Positions 1 through 7,286 of a stretch of DNA of 10,285 bases are shown one piece after another. Source of the DNA: Limimaricola sp041580155 (GTDB lineage: Bacteria > Pseudomonadota > Alphaproteobacteria > Rhodobacterales > Rhodobacteraceae); the NCBI GenBank assembly GCA_041580155.1, contig JBFGEI010000090.1, positions 1 to 10,285 of the forward strand, in the 5' to 3' direction. A program made the translations under genes and the position numbers. Positions within the stretch are counted from its first letter, which is position 1, and each line of letters begins with the position of its first letter. The notes beneath the pieces were generated by a model. It searched no databases, was not told the DNA's origin, and worked only from the letters and a program-made list of their open reading frames with translations.

Positions 1-168
1 CCGTGTGCATGATTACTGCATAGCCATCGGATGTTGAGGGCGGCGACGCCTTCCTGTCCCGATAAGCTGCCAGATCATCGCAGGCCCACCTCGTCGCAGC
101 AGCGCATGTCTCGTGCGCAGACAGGGTCCAAGCGCAACGCCCGAAGCAGGCCGGAACCGAAGAATCAC
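1..168. other. Leader upstream of the DUF4167 gene, no recognised gene
   Basis: This stretch holds no protein I recognise. All three forward frames contain early stops except the one that continues into the DUF4167 gene from an ATG at 31. That would add 46 residues to the protein, but the added residues resemble no known domain, so I treat the stretch as untranslated. The first 30 or so bases are visibly richer in A and T than the rest of the window, as expected near a promoter. I could not place a convincing -35/-10 pair: TTGAGG at 34-39 and GATAAG at 61-66 are 21 bases apart, which is too far. In related Rhodobacterales the gene upstream of the DUF4167 gene is often prmC, but no prmC end is visible here. 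Confidence 0.4.
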
Positions 169-822
169 ATGAGATCATCGAAGTCACGTTCGCGCGGCAA
201 CAAAAGCCGCAACAACCGTCCCTCCGGCGGAAACATCGTCAACCGCGTGTTCGACAGTTCGGGCCCGGACGGCAAGGTGCGCGGCACGCCGCAGCAGATC
301 ATCGAGAAATATACCCAGCTGCACCGCGACGCGCAGCTGTCCGGCGACCGCGTCAACGCCGAGAACTTCGCCCAGCACGCCGAGCATTACCTGCGGATGC
401 TGGCCGAGGCGCAGAAGGAAATCGACCAGAAGCGCGACGAGGTCGAGCAGCAGAACCGCGACCGCCAGGCCGAGCGTGACCGCCAGGTCGAGCGCGACCG
501 CGAGCGGGCGCAGCGGCTGCGGGCCCAGGAAGAGGCGTCGAACGACCCGGCGCCGCAGGACCAGCGCCGCGACGGCGACAGCAACATCGTCGACACCCCG
601 GAAAGCCGCGGCGATCAGCGCCCCGACCACCGCAACACCGACCAGCGCCACGACCAGCGCGCCGAGCCGCAGGCCGAGGCCGCGACCGCCGGCGACGCCG
701 AGGCCGAGGCGGCGCCGCCCAAGCCGAAGCGGGCGCCGCGTCCGCGCAAGCCCCGCGCCAAGCGCGAGACCGGTGGCGAGGGCGAAGGCCAGTCCAGCGG
801 GTCGAACGAAGCGGCCGAGTGA
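169..822 (+). CDS. DUF4167 domain-containing protein
   Basis: The product is a 217-residue protein of unknown function. Residues about 8-85 match the DUF4167 pattern as I know it from alphaproteobacteria: a basic Arg/Ser/Asn-rich start, then a segment with GGNIVNRVFDSSGPDGKVRG (20-39) and a helical part around QQIIEKYTQLHRDA and AENFAQHAEHYLRML. Residues about 80-120 are a highly charged Glu/Arg/Gln helix, probably coiled coil or single alpha helix. The rest is low-complexity and probably disordered, with a Lys/Arg/Pro tail (185-199) and an acidic Gly/Ser/Glu end. No signal peptide or membrane segment is seen. The basic ends suggest nucleic-acid binding, but that is inference. I chose the ATG at 169 because family similarity begins there; the preceding GAAGAA (159-164) is only a weak ribosome binding site. 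An in-frame ATG at 31 gives a longer version that I consider unlikely. Confidence 0.85.
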   Translation: MRSSKSRSRGNKSRNNRPSGGNIVNRVFDSSGPDGKVRGTPQQIIEKYTQLHRDAQLSGDRVNAENFAQHAEHYLRMLAEAQKEIDQKRDEVEQQNRDRQAERDRQVERDRERAQRLRAQEEASNDPAPQDQRRDGDSNIVDTPESRGDQRPDHRNTDQRHDQRAEPQAEAATAGDAEAEAAPPKPKRAPRPRKPRAKRETGGEGEGQSSGSNEAAE

Positions 823-828
823 GGCCCG

Positions 829-856
829 GCCACGACCGCCCGCGGGCGGTCGTGGC
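829..856 (+). terminator. Perfect 14-bp palindrome, probable terminator of the DUF4167 gene
   Basis: The left arm 829-842 (GCCACGACCGCCCG) is exactly complementary to 843-856. The transcript can form a stem of about 12 pairs with a four-base CGCG loop. It starts seven bases after the DUF4167 stop codon and lies between convergent genes, which is where a terminator is expected. No run of T follows (only ATT at 857-859), so it is not a classical intrinsic terminator. It could instead act with Rho or as a 3'-end stabiliser. Being symmetric, it could also work on transcripts arriving from the minus-strand operon. Confidence 0.6.
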
Positions 857-924
857 ATTCCAGCCCCGGTATGAACGCCGAGGCTGCCGCAAAACACTCC
901 CCAGATCAGCGCAGCAGGTTTCGA

Positions 925-945
925 CCGCCCGGCAATGTCGGGCGG
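925..945 (-). terminator. Possible hairpin terminator after rsmA
   Basis: CCGCCCG at 925-931 pairs with CGGGCGG at 939-945 around a seven-base loop. Read on the minus strand, this is a GC-rich hairpin about 40 bases past the rsmA stop, at the expected end of the six-gene operon. No T-run follows in that direction, so assignment as a terminator is tentative. The stronger palindrome at 829-856 could serve as a backup for the same transcript. Confidence 0.35.
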
Positions 946-982
946 CCAGGCTCGATCGCCGGCAGGTCTGGCTGACCCTGGG

Positions 983-1834
983 CTAGCCGGCCTTCGCGTC
1001 CGACAGCGACCGCGCCAGCGCGCACCACGCCTCCAGACCGATCTGCTCGGCCCGTTCGGTGGGCGGAATTCCGGCCGCCGCGAGGTGATCCTCGATCTGC
1101 GGTGACAGCCCGCGCAGGCTGGCCCGCAGCATCTTGCGGCGCTGGTTGAAGCCGGCGGCGACGGCGCGGCTCAGCATCGCCGGATCGGCCGGGAACCGCG
1201 GTTCGGGCAGGGCGGTCAGATGCACCACCGCCGAGGACACCTTGGGCGCCGGCACGAAGGCCTGCGGCGGCAGGTCGAGCACGATCCGGGCGGTGGCGCG
1301 CCACTGCGCCAGGATCGCCAGCCGACCGTAGGCCTTGGAGCCGGGCTGCGCCACGATCCGGTCGGCGACCTCGCGCTGGAACATCAGCGTCAGGCTTTGC
1401 CAGAACGGCGGCCATTCCGGCGGCGTCAGCCAGCGCACCAGCAATTCGGTGCCGACGTTGTAGGGCAGGTTGGCGGCAACCCTGATCGGCGGCGTCAGGA
1501 ACTCCAGCGGGTCGACCTTCAGCGCGTCGCCCTCGATCAGCTGCAACCGGCCCGGATAGGCCGCGGCGATCTGTTCCAGCGCCGGCATGCAACGCGGGTC
1601 CTTCTCGATCGCCAGCACCCGGCGCGCGCCTTCCGCCAGCAAGCCGCGGGTCAGCCCGCCGGGGCCGGGGCCGATCTCGAGAATGTCCGACCCGGCCAGG
1701 TCGCCGGCGGCGCGGGCGATCCGCGCCGTCAGGTTCAGGTCGAGCAGGAAGTTCTGCCCCAGCGCCTTCTTGGCCGAAAGGCCGTGTTCGGCGATCACCG
1801 CGCTCAGCGGCGGCAGGTTGTCGATTGCCGCCAT
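983..1834 (-). CDS. rsmA: 16S rRNA (adenine(1518)-N(6)/adenine(1519)-N(6))-dimethyltransferase
   Basis: RsmA (KsgA) is a cytoplasmic enzyme that uses S-adenosylmethionine to dimethylate two adjacent adenines in the 3'-terminal helix of 16S rRNA late in small-subunit assembly. The 283-residue length is normal for the family. Visible landmarks are AKKALGQNFL (21-30), the SAM-binding glycine loop EIGPGPGGLT (53-62), the acidic motif EKD (77-79), GDAL (102-105), the catalytic NLPYN (122-126), FQREVA (152-157), the PAPKVSSAVV segment (195-204) and a C-terminal RRKMLR (232-237). The ATG at 1834 is preceded by AGGAG at good spacing. The gene is last in the operon, 40 bases after pdxA, the same neighbour as in E. 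coli. In many bacteria, loss of this enzyme gives kasugamycin resistance. No key residue is missing. Confidence 0.97.
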   Translation of the reverse strand: MAAIDNLPPLSAVIAEHGLSAKKALGQNFLLDLNLTARIARAAGDLAGSDILEIGPGPGGLTRGLLAEGARRVLAIEKDPRCMPALEQIAAAYPGRLQLIEGDALKVDPLEFLTPPIRVAANLPYNVGTELLVRWLTPPEWPPFWQSLTLMFQREVADRIVAQPGSKAYGRLAILAQWRATARIVLDLPPQAFVPAPKVSSAVVHLTALPEPRFPADPAMLSRAVAAGFNQRRKMLRASLRGLSPQIEDHLAAAGIPPTERAEQIGLEAWCALARSLSDAKAG

Positions 1835-1874
1835 GTCGCGGGTCTCCTGTTGGTCATTGCATCGGTCGGCGGGG

Positions 1875-2843
1875 TCAGCCCGCGGCGCGCGCCCGCGCCA
1901 TCCGCGCCGCCATCCGCAGCGCCGCGATCATCGAGGTCGGGTCGGCCAGCCCCTTGCCGGCGATGCCGAAGGCGGTGCCGTGGTCGGGCGAGGTGCGGAT
2001 GAACGGCAACCCCAGCGTCACGTTCACCCCGCCGGAAAAGTCGATCGTCTTGATCGGGATCAGCGCCTGGTCGTGATACATCGCGACGGCGGCATCATAG
2101 CCGGCGCGGGCGGCGGCGTGGAACATGGTGTCGGCCGAAAGCGGCCCGGCGAGGTCGAAGCCCTCGCCGCGCAGCTTGGCCAGAAGCGGCGCGATCACCG
2201 CGATTTCCTCGCCACCGATCTTGCCGTCTTCGCCGGCATGCGGGTTCAGCCCGGCGATGGCGATCCGCGGCGCCGCGATGCCGAAATCGCGGATCAGCGC
2301 GGCGCGGGTGATCCGCAGCGTCGCCTCGAGCAGCTCTGGCGTCAGCGCGGCGGGCACCTGGGCCAGCGGGATGTGGATCGTCGCCGGCACCACCCGCAGC
2401 GCGTCGCAGGCCAGCATCATCACCACCCGGTCGACCCCGGCCAGAGCGGCGAGGTATTCGGTATGGCCGGGGTAGCCGAAGCCGGCGCCGTCGATCAGCG
2501 CCGCCTTGTGGATCGGCGCGGTGCACAGCGCGCTGCAGGCGCCCGAGGTCACCAGCCCGACGCCGTCGCGGATCGCGTCGATCACGCCCTGCGCGTGGCG
2601 CGGGTCGGCGCGGCCCGGCACCGCCGGGCTGCCGAAGTCGCGCGCCAGCACCGGCAGCTTGCGCGGCGACAGCGCCGCCGCCTCCGAAGCATCGTCGATC
2701 GCCTGCCAGTCGGCGCCGTCGGGAAGGTGCGACGGATCGCCGATCCACAGCAGCGGCAGCTCGGTCCGCAGCACCTCCCAGGCGCGCAGCGCGATCTCGG
2801 GGCCGATGCCGCCGGGTTCGCCGCAGCTGATCGCGATGGTCAT
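1875..2843 (-). CDS. pdxA: 4-hydroxythreonine-4-phosphate dehydrogenase
   Basis: PdxA oxidises 4-phosphohydroxy-L-threonine with NAD(P) in the DXP-dependent route to pyridoxal 5'-phosphate. Its unstable product is passed to PdxJ. The protein has 322 residues and begins MTIAISCGEPGGIGPEI, the typical start. The metal-binding histidines align with E. coli H166, H211 and H266 at a constant offset of nine: H157 (TIHIPL), H202 (NPHAGE) and H257 (MYHDQ). Substrate contacts are also conserved: H127-T128 (YPGHTEY), K265, N274 and R283. The reading frame extends upstream to 2978, but family similarity starts at the ATG at 2843, which overlaps the surA stop by four bases (ATGA). No Shine-Dalgarno sequence is seen before it, so translation is probably coupled to surA. 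The pdxA-rsmA order matches E. coli. Confidence 0.97.
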   Translation of the reverse strand: MTIAISCGEPGGIGPEIALRAWEVLRTELPLLWIGDPSHLPDGADWQAIDDASEAAALSPRKLPVLARDFGSPAVPGRADPRHAQGVIDAIRDGVGLVTSGACSALCTAPIHKAALIDGAGFGYPGHTEYLAALAGVDRVVMMLACDALRVVPATIHIPLAQVPAALTPELLEATLRITRAALIRDFGIAAPRIAIAGLNPHAGEDGKIGGEEIAVIAPLLAKLRGEGFDLAGPLSADTMFHAAARAGYDAAVAMYHDQALIPIKTIDFSGGVNVTLGLPFIRTSPDHGTAFGIAGKGLADPTSMIAALRMAARMARARAAG

Positions 2844-4054
2844 GGCTGGGTGATGGTCGCCGATGCGCGCAGCTCGGCCAGCAGCGCGTCGGCATAGCCG
2901 TTCAGCTGCCGCGCCCGCAGCTGGTTGGCCACCGCCTCGCGGTCGGCGCCGGCGCCGGCGCTGGTGGTCCGGCCGCACAGCATCACCAGCTGCAGCACGT
3001 CGCCGCTGACGCCGATCGTCGATTCATTGGCGTCGAGCCCGGCCAGCCGCAGCGCGATGTCCTGCGGGATCTGCGCCGGCGCCAGGTCCTGGCGGGTCAG
3101 GCGCTCGGCCGGCAGACCCTTGGCGACGCCGTAGAGATCGTCGCAGGTGTCGGTGACCGAGCTGATCCGCGCCGCTTCGGCCAGCGCTTCGGGGCTGGTG
3201 CCGCCGGCGATTGCGAAGGTGGCGTAATCGACCGAGGTGATCGTCGCCGGCGGCACCGCGGTCTCGCGGATGTCGCGCAGCTGGAACAGCGCGACGCCGT
3301 TCGGGATCGGGATCGGCGGGGTGACCTCGCCGGGGGCCAGCGACCGCAGCAGCGCCCGCAGCCCGGCCGGGTAGTTGGTGATCGGCAGCCAGTCGAGCCG
3401 GCCGCCGGCCTCGCGCGCGGCCAGCGCCGACACCTGGCGGGCTTCGGCCTCGAAGTCGGCGGTCGAGGTCAGCCTGGAGATCTGCTCGGCCCGGGCCATC
3501 GCCGCGGCGGCGCGCGGCGGCGGCGCGGCGATGATGATCTCGGACAGCAGCAGCTCGAGCGCCTCGCCGCGGTCGCCCTGGCCCAGCGCCGCGTCGATCT
3601 CGGCGTCGCTGACCTGGACCCGGTCGTTGTAGCGCCGGCGGATGTAGTCGCGCCACGACACGTTGGCCAGCACGTAGTCGCGCAGCGTCTCGCGGGCGAT
3701 GCCCTGCTGGCCGAGCTGCGCCACGAACTGGTCCAGCGACAGGTTGGCGCGGGTGGCGAATTCCGCCATCGCGGTCTCCAGCCCCTCGTCGGTCAGCTGC
3801 ATCCCGGCGGTCTCGAGCTGCTGCAGCTTCAGCCGTTCCTCGACCAGCTGCGTGCGGGCCAGCTCGGCGGTGTCGCCCGGGGTGTTGAAGGCCGAAAGTA
3901 GCCGGGCGCGCTGGTCCAACTCGTAGCCGGTGACCGCGGCGCCGTTGACCTCGATCACCGGCGAGAACAGCCCCTGCGCCGCGACCGGGCCGGCCAGCGG
4001 CAGCGTCAGCGCGACGCCGGTCGCGATGTATTTAAGATAATCCGCAGCCCGCAT
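2840..4054 (-). CDS. surA: SurA-type periplasmic chaperone / peptidylprolyl isomerase
   Basis: This is a 404-residue exported protein of the SurA family, which chaperones unfolded outer-membrane proteins across the periplasm. Residues 1-26 form a signal peptide (hydrophobic YIATGVALTLPLAG, cleavage likely after AA26). Residues about 31-160 are the N-terminal chaperone domain (VIEVNGAAVTGYELDQRARL is typical). Residues about 165-262 resemble a parvulin module ending GRLDWLP...PNGVALFQLRDI. Residues about 272-362 look like a second, degenerate parvulin module with C304 and C360, followed by a C-terminal helix. The histidine that normally opens a parvulin domain is absent in both, so I expect chaperone rather than strong isomerase activity. 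I chose the ATG at 4054, with GGGGG five bases upstream; an in-frame ATG at 4066 adds four residues. The gene lies 20 bases after lptD, a known client in E. coli. Confidence 0.9.
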   Translation of the reverse strand: MRAADYLKYIATGVALTLPLAGPVAAQGLFSPVIEVNGAAVTGYELDQRARLLSAFNTPGDTAELARTQLVEERLKLQQLETAGMQLTDEGLETAMAEFATRANLSLDQFVAQLGQQGIARETLRDYVLANVSWRDYIRRRYNDRVQVSDAEIDAALGQGDRGEALELLLSEIIIAAPPPRAAAAMARAEQISRLTSTADFEAEARQVSALAAREAGGRLDWLPITNYPAGLRALLRSLAPGEVTPPIPIPNGVALFQLRDIRETAVPPATITSVDYATFAIAGGTSPEALAEAARISSVTDTCDDLYGVAKGLPAERLTRQDLAPAQIPQDIALRLAGLDANESTIGVSGDVLQLVMLCGRTTSAGAGADREAVANQLRARQLNGYADALLAELRASATITQP

Positions 4055-4086
4055 CCTGGCCCCCATCTTCGGGTCGCACACCCGGT

Positions 4087-6195
4087 TCAACTGTCGCAAT
4101 GGCGCGCAACCGGGGTCGCCGGGCGGCCGGCGGAAAAGCCGTTCAGATTGACCGAAAGGCCGAAACTCGTGGACGGCTCCACATCCTCGGACTCGGTGTA
4201 GCGGCGCGAAACGGAAAGGTCCACCGTGACGCATTCGTTGCGCCAACCGGCGCCGAACCCGGCCCGGACCGGCGCGCTGGCGGCGATGTCGTAGCGCGCG
4301 TCGACCGCCAGGCTCCAGCGGTCGGTGACCTGCCAATCGGCGTCGACGGACCATTCCGACACCACGTCGTCGCGGTTTTCCTGCGGATCCGCTTCAAGCC
4401 AGACATAGGCGCCGGACAGGTCGATCCGCTGGTTTCCCCAGGCCAGCCGTGCCTCGGTGCGCGACACGTCGAGCTTGCCGTCCAGCGTGGCCCGCCCGTT
4501 CAGCGCGAAGCCGCCGGCCAGATCGAGCTGCCCGGCCACCAGCCAGTCCGAGGTCTGCCCGGCAAGCCCCGACGACCCCGACAGCGCGTCCTGCGGCCGG
4601 TCGCGCAGGATCCTGCCGACCTGCAGCGTCGAGGCCCAGCCGTTCTGCCCGATCCGGGTCCAGCCCAGCCCGAGCGAGGCGCGACCGCCGTCCTCGCGCA
4701 GGTCCTCGCCCGGCAGCCGGTCGAGATCGTGCAGGTTGGCCTCGTCGAATTCGACCAGCCTGCTGTCCTCGTTCGGCACCGCGTCGCCCTGGGTCGCCGA
4801 CCAGCCGAGGCTGACCACCGGTTCGATCACATGCACCACCCCGGTATCGCCGGCGCGCATCAGCGGCCAGCGCAGCGTCACCGCCGCGGCTTCGCGCGAC
4901 CGCAGGATGGTGTCGGCGAAGCCCGGATCGTCGTTGACCGCGTATCCGTCCAGCCCGGCGCGGCCACGGGCGCCCAGCAGCAGCCCGGGGCCGACCACCC
5001 AGTCGCGGCGCCAGTCGGCGCCAAGCCCGGCGCGCAGCACGTCGCGCGCCTCGTCGCCCAGGCTGTCGTTGACCCGCCACAGCGCGTCGCCGTCGGCGCC
5101 CAGCCGCAACCGGCCGCCAAGCGGCCCGGTGACCACCCGCTCCCAGTCGACGCGCCCGACCAGCGGCGGCAGCGACCCGGTATCCTCGCCGTCGCGCAGG
5201 CTTTCGTAATAGGTGACCTCGGTCAGGAACAGGCCGGTGTCGTGCAGCCTGTAAAGCCGCAGCGAGCTGTCGAGCCGGTCCTGGTCCGACAGGTCGTAAT
5301 CGAGCAGGTAGGCCGGGTCGGACACCGCCTCGAGATCGAAGTCGAGCTGGAACCGGCGCGGCAACAGATAGGCGCCCTCGGCCTGCAGCATGTAGCGCAG
5401 CCCGTCGCGGATCTCGTCCGAGCTGGTCGAGGTGGTGACCTCGGTCCAGCCGGTACGGGCGGCCTGGCGATAGGTCAGCTCGAGCGTCCGGGTCTTGGTC
5501 GAGATCCAGGGCGTGACGGTCACGTCGCGACGGTTGCCGAGCCGCACGAAATACGGCAGCCGCAGCCCGACGCCCAGCTGGTTCGACGACCGGATCTGCG
5601 GCACCAGGAAGCCGGTGGCGCGTTCCAGCGTCGGGTCCGGCAGCCGCATCCGCGGCAGCCAGAACACCGGCACGCCGCCGATCCGGAAGGTGGCGTCGTC
5701 GAAGTAGAGCTGTTGCGCCGCTTCGTCATGCACCACCCGGGCGGCGCGGATTTCCCACAGCGGCGCGTCGTCGCCGCAGACCTGGCACGAGGTCGCCGCG
5801 ACCTGGGTCAGCGCGCTGACCCCGTCGATCCGGTCGACCCGGCCGGCGGCCAGCTGCAGCTGCTGGTCAAGCACCAGCCGGGCGCCGCGCAGCAGCCCCG
5901 AGCGCAGTTGCGGGTCAAGCTCCGCGGTCTCGGCGGCGATCACGCTGCCGTCGGGGGCGACGATCAGGATCGGCCCGGTGACGGTCAGCCGGTCGGCCGC
6001 CTCGTCGTAGGTGATCGCCTGCGCGGTCATCCTGGTGCCGTCGTAGAACGCCTCTACGTTGCCGCGCGCCAGCAGCTGCCGGTCGGCGGTCACCACCACG
6101 CTGTCGGCAATCAGCGTCGCGGTGGCCTGGGCGCTGGCCAGCGCCGGGGCGATGCAGAGCAGGGCGGCGGAGAGGGTCTTGGGCAGGCGGATCAT
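4087..6195 (-). CDS. lptD: LPS-assembly protein LptD, outer-membrane beta barrel
   Basis: LptD is the barrel that, plugged by the lipoprotein LptE, places lipopolysaccharide in the outer leaflet of the outer membrane. The predicted protein has 702 residues, shorter than the 784 of E. coli but usual for alphaproteobacteria. Residues 1-22 are a signal peptide (LSAALLCIAPALASA). Residues about 25-130 form the LptA-like jelly-roll (IADSVVVTADRQLLARGNVEAF, then MTAQAITYDEAADRLTVTGP). Residues about 165-690 form the barrel, with the conserved GVPVFWLPRMRLPDPT and a C-terminal NECVTVDLSVSRRY. Four cysteines remain after processing: C137 and C140 in a CxxC, C655 and C700. The ATG at 6195 overlaps the lptG stop (ATGA) and has GGAGG four bases ahead. 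LptE is not in this window. Long frames on the opposite strand are GC-driven shadows. Confidence 0.96.
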   Translation of the reverse strand: MIRLPKTLSAALLCIAPALASAQATATLIADSVVVTADRQLLARGNVEAFYDGTRMTAQAITYDEAADRLTVTGPILIVAPDGSVIAAETAELDPQLRSGLLRGARLVLDQQLQLAAGRVDRIDGVSALTQVAATSCQVCGDDAPLWEIRAARVVHDEAAQQLYFDDATFRIGGVPVFWLPRMRLPDPTLERATGFLVPQIRSSNQLGVGLRLPYFVRLGNRRDVTVTPWISTKTRTLELTYRQAARTGWTEVTTSTSSDEIRDGLRYMLQAEGAYLLPRRFQLDFDLEAVSDPAYLLDYDLSDQDRLDSSLRLYRLHDTGLFLTEVTYYESLRDGEDTGSLPPLVGRVDWERVVTGPLGGRLRLGADGDALWRVNDSLGDEARDVLRAGLGADWRRDWVVGPGLLLGARGRAGLDGYAVNDDPGFADTILRSREAAAVTLRWPLMRAGDTGVVHVIEPVVSLGWSATQGDAVPNEDSRLVEFDEANLHDLDRLPGEDLREDGGRASLGLGWTRIGQNGWASTLQVGRILRDRPQDALSGSSGLAGQTSDWLVAGQLDLAGGFALNGRATLDGKLDVSRTEARLAWGNQRIDLSGAYVWLEADPQENRDDVVSEWSVDADWQVTDRWSLAVDARYDIAASAPVRAGFGAGWRNECVTVDLSVSRRYTESEDVEPSTSFGLSVNLNGFSAGRPATPVARHCDS

Positions 6196-7286
6196 CCGTC
6201 CTCCAGGTGCAGCAGAAGTCCGAGCGACAGCAGGATCGCGGCGACCGGCGGCGCCCAGGCGGCCAGCGCCGCCGGGATCTGGCCGTTCTCGCCGAGGATC
6301 TGCGCGAAGTTGCGCAGGAAGTACACGCCGAAACTCAGCAGGATCGCGCCCAGCACCATCAGCCCGGTGCGGCCGCCGCGCTGGTGTCGCATGGTGAAAC
6401 CGGCGCCGATCAGCAGCATCGCCACCAGGAAGGCCGGCTGGGCCAGCTCCATCTGCAAAAACACCTGGTGCCGGCGCGCCGCGAACCCGGCCTGTTGCAG
6501 CCGGGTGATGAAGCCCGGAAGCTCCCAGATCGAGATCGACGAGGGCGCGCCGAAGCTGTCGCGGATCTGGTCGGCGGTCAGCGTCGAGGGCAGCTGCATG
6601 ACCGGCAGCTGCTGCGCCGCGATCTCGGGGTTCTGGCTGCCGGTTAGCGGCCAGGTCTTGACCCCGCGCAGCACCCATTGCCCGGCCTCGAGCTGCGCCA
6701 TGTTGGCCTCGATCCGGCGCTGCGGCTTGCCGCTGGCGTCGAAGGTCAGAAAGCTCGCCGCCATCAGCACGGTGCCGTCGAGGTTGCTGCGCTCGGCGCG
6801 GATCACGGTCTGCATCTCGTCGTTGCCCTGGCGCAGCCAGAGCCCGTCGTCCGACAGGGCCAGAACGCTTTCGCGGCCCGACAGCCCATCGGCCCGCGCC
6901 TCGTAGGCGCGCGAGGTGGCGGCGACCAGCGGGTTGAACACCGCCACCATCACCACGCCGATCAGCAGCGTCATCACCACCGGCGCCACCAGCGCCTGCA
7001 GCGCCGAGCGGCCGGCGGCCCGGGTCACCACCATCTCGGACGATCGCGCCAGCCCGAGAAACAGCGAGATCGCCGCGATGATCACGATCAGCGGCAGGAT
7101 CCGGTAGATCTCCTTGGGGACGTTCAGCAGGGTGAGCGCCAGCACGCCGCCAAGCCCGGCGCCGTCGTCGACGTAGCGCCGCGCCTGTTCGATCAGGTCG
7201 ACCGTCGCCAGCATCGCGAAGAACACCGCGAAGGTGCCGAGAAACGCCAGGGTGAAGCGGCGCGCGAAGTAGCGGTGCAGGATCAT
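6192..7286 (-). CDS. lptG: LPS export ABC transporter permease LptG
   Basis: LptG pairs with LptF and two LptB ATPases in the inner membrane. It extracts lipopolysaccharide and pushes it onto the LptC-LptA bridge. The 364-residue protein shows the YjgP/YjgQ architecture: three N-terminal membrane segments (about 12-30, 60-80, 98-121), a periplasmic jelly-roll of about 150 residues, and three C-terminal segments (about 282-299, 307-326, 340-360). The cytoplasmic stretch SSEMVVTRAAGRS (82-94) after the second segment is the coupling helix that contacts LptB. The start MILHRYFARRF is typical of LptG rather than LptF. The ATG at 7286 overlaps the lptF stop by four bases and is preceded by GGAG at normal spacing. 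LptB and LptC are not encoded here and must lie elsewhere. Confidence 0.95.
   Translation of the reverse strand: MILHRYFARRFTLAFLGTFAVFFAMLATVDLIEQARRYVDDGAGLGGVLALTLLNVPKEIYRILPLIVIIAAISLFLGLARSSEMVVTRAAGRSALQALVAPVVMTLLIGVVMVAVFNPLVAATSRAYEARADGLSGRESVLALSDDGLWLRQGNDEMQTVIRAERSNLDGTVLMAASFLTFDASGKPQRRIEANMAQLEAGQWVLRGVKTWPLTGSQNPEIAAQQLPVMQLPSTLTADQIRDSFGAPSSISIWELPGFITRLQQAGFAARRHQVFLQMELAQPAFLVAMLLIGAGFTMRHQRGGRTGLMVLGAILLSFGVYFLRNFAQILGENGQIPAALAAWAPPVAAILLSLGLLLHLEDG

Noticed and set aside
34..66. TTGAGG and GATAAG as a promoter for the DUF4167 gene
   Set aside because: The 21-base spacing is outside the usual range and neither box is a strong match.
31..168. 46-residue N-terminal extension of the DUF4167 protein
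   Set aside because: The extra residues match no family feature, and the conserved N-terminus begins at the ATG at 169.
184..897. Minus-strand frame opposite DUF4167, rich in Leu, Ala and Val and resembling a membrane protein
   Set aside because: The hydrophobicity is a by-product of reading Glu/Arg/Gln-rich codons backwards; the sense frame matches a known family.
1795..1857. Small out-of-frame ORF starting at ATG 1857 on the minus strand ahead of rsmA
   Set aside because: It contains the rsmA ribosome binding site and has none of its own; a chance ATG is the simpler reading.
1587..2897. Open frame of 436 codons on the + strand opposite pdxA and rsmA
   Set aside because: It has the same shadow composition as other antisense frames, no recognisable domain, and covers conserved pdxA codons on the other strand.
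4099..6906. Open frame of 935 codons on the + strand opposite lptD and lptG
   Set aside because: It is antisense to two well-identified genes, its product is Arg/Gln/Pro/Gly-rich low complexity with no domain, and long antisense frames are expected when third positions are nearly all G or C.
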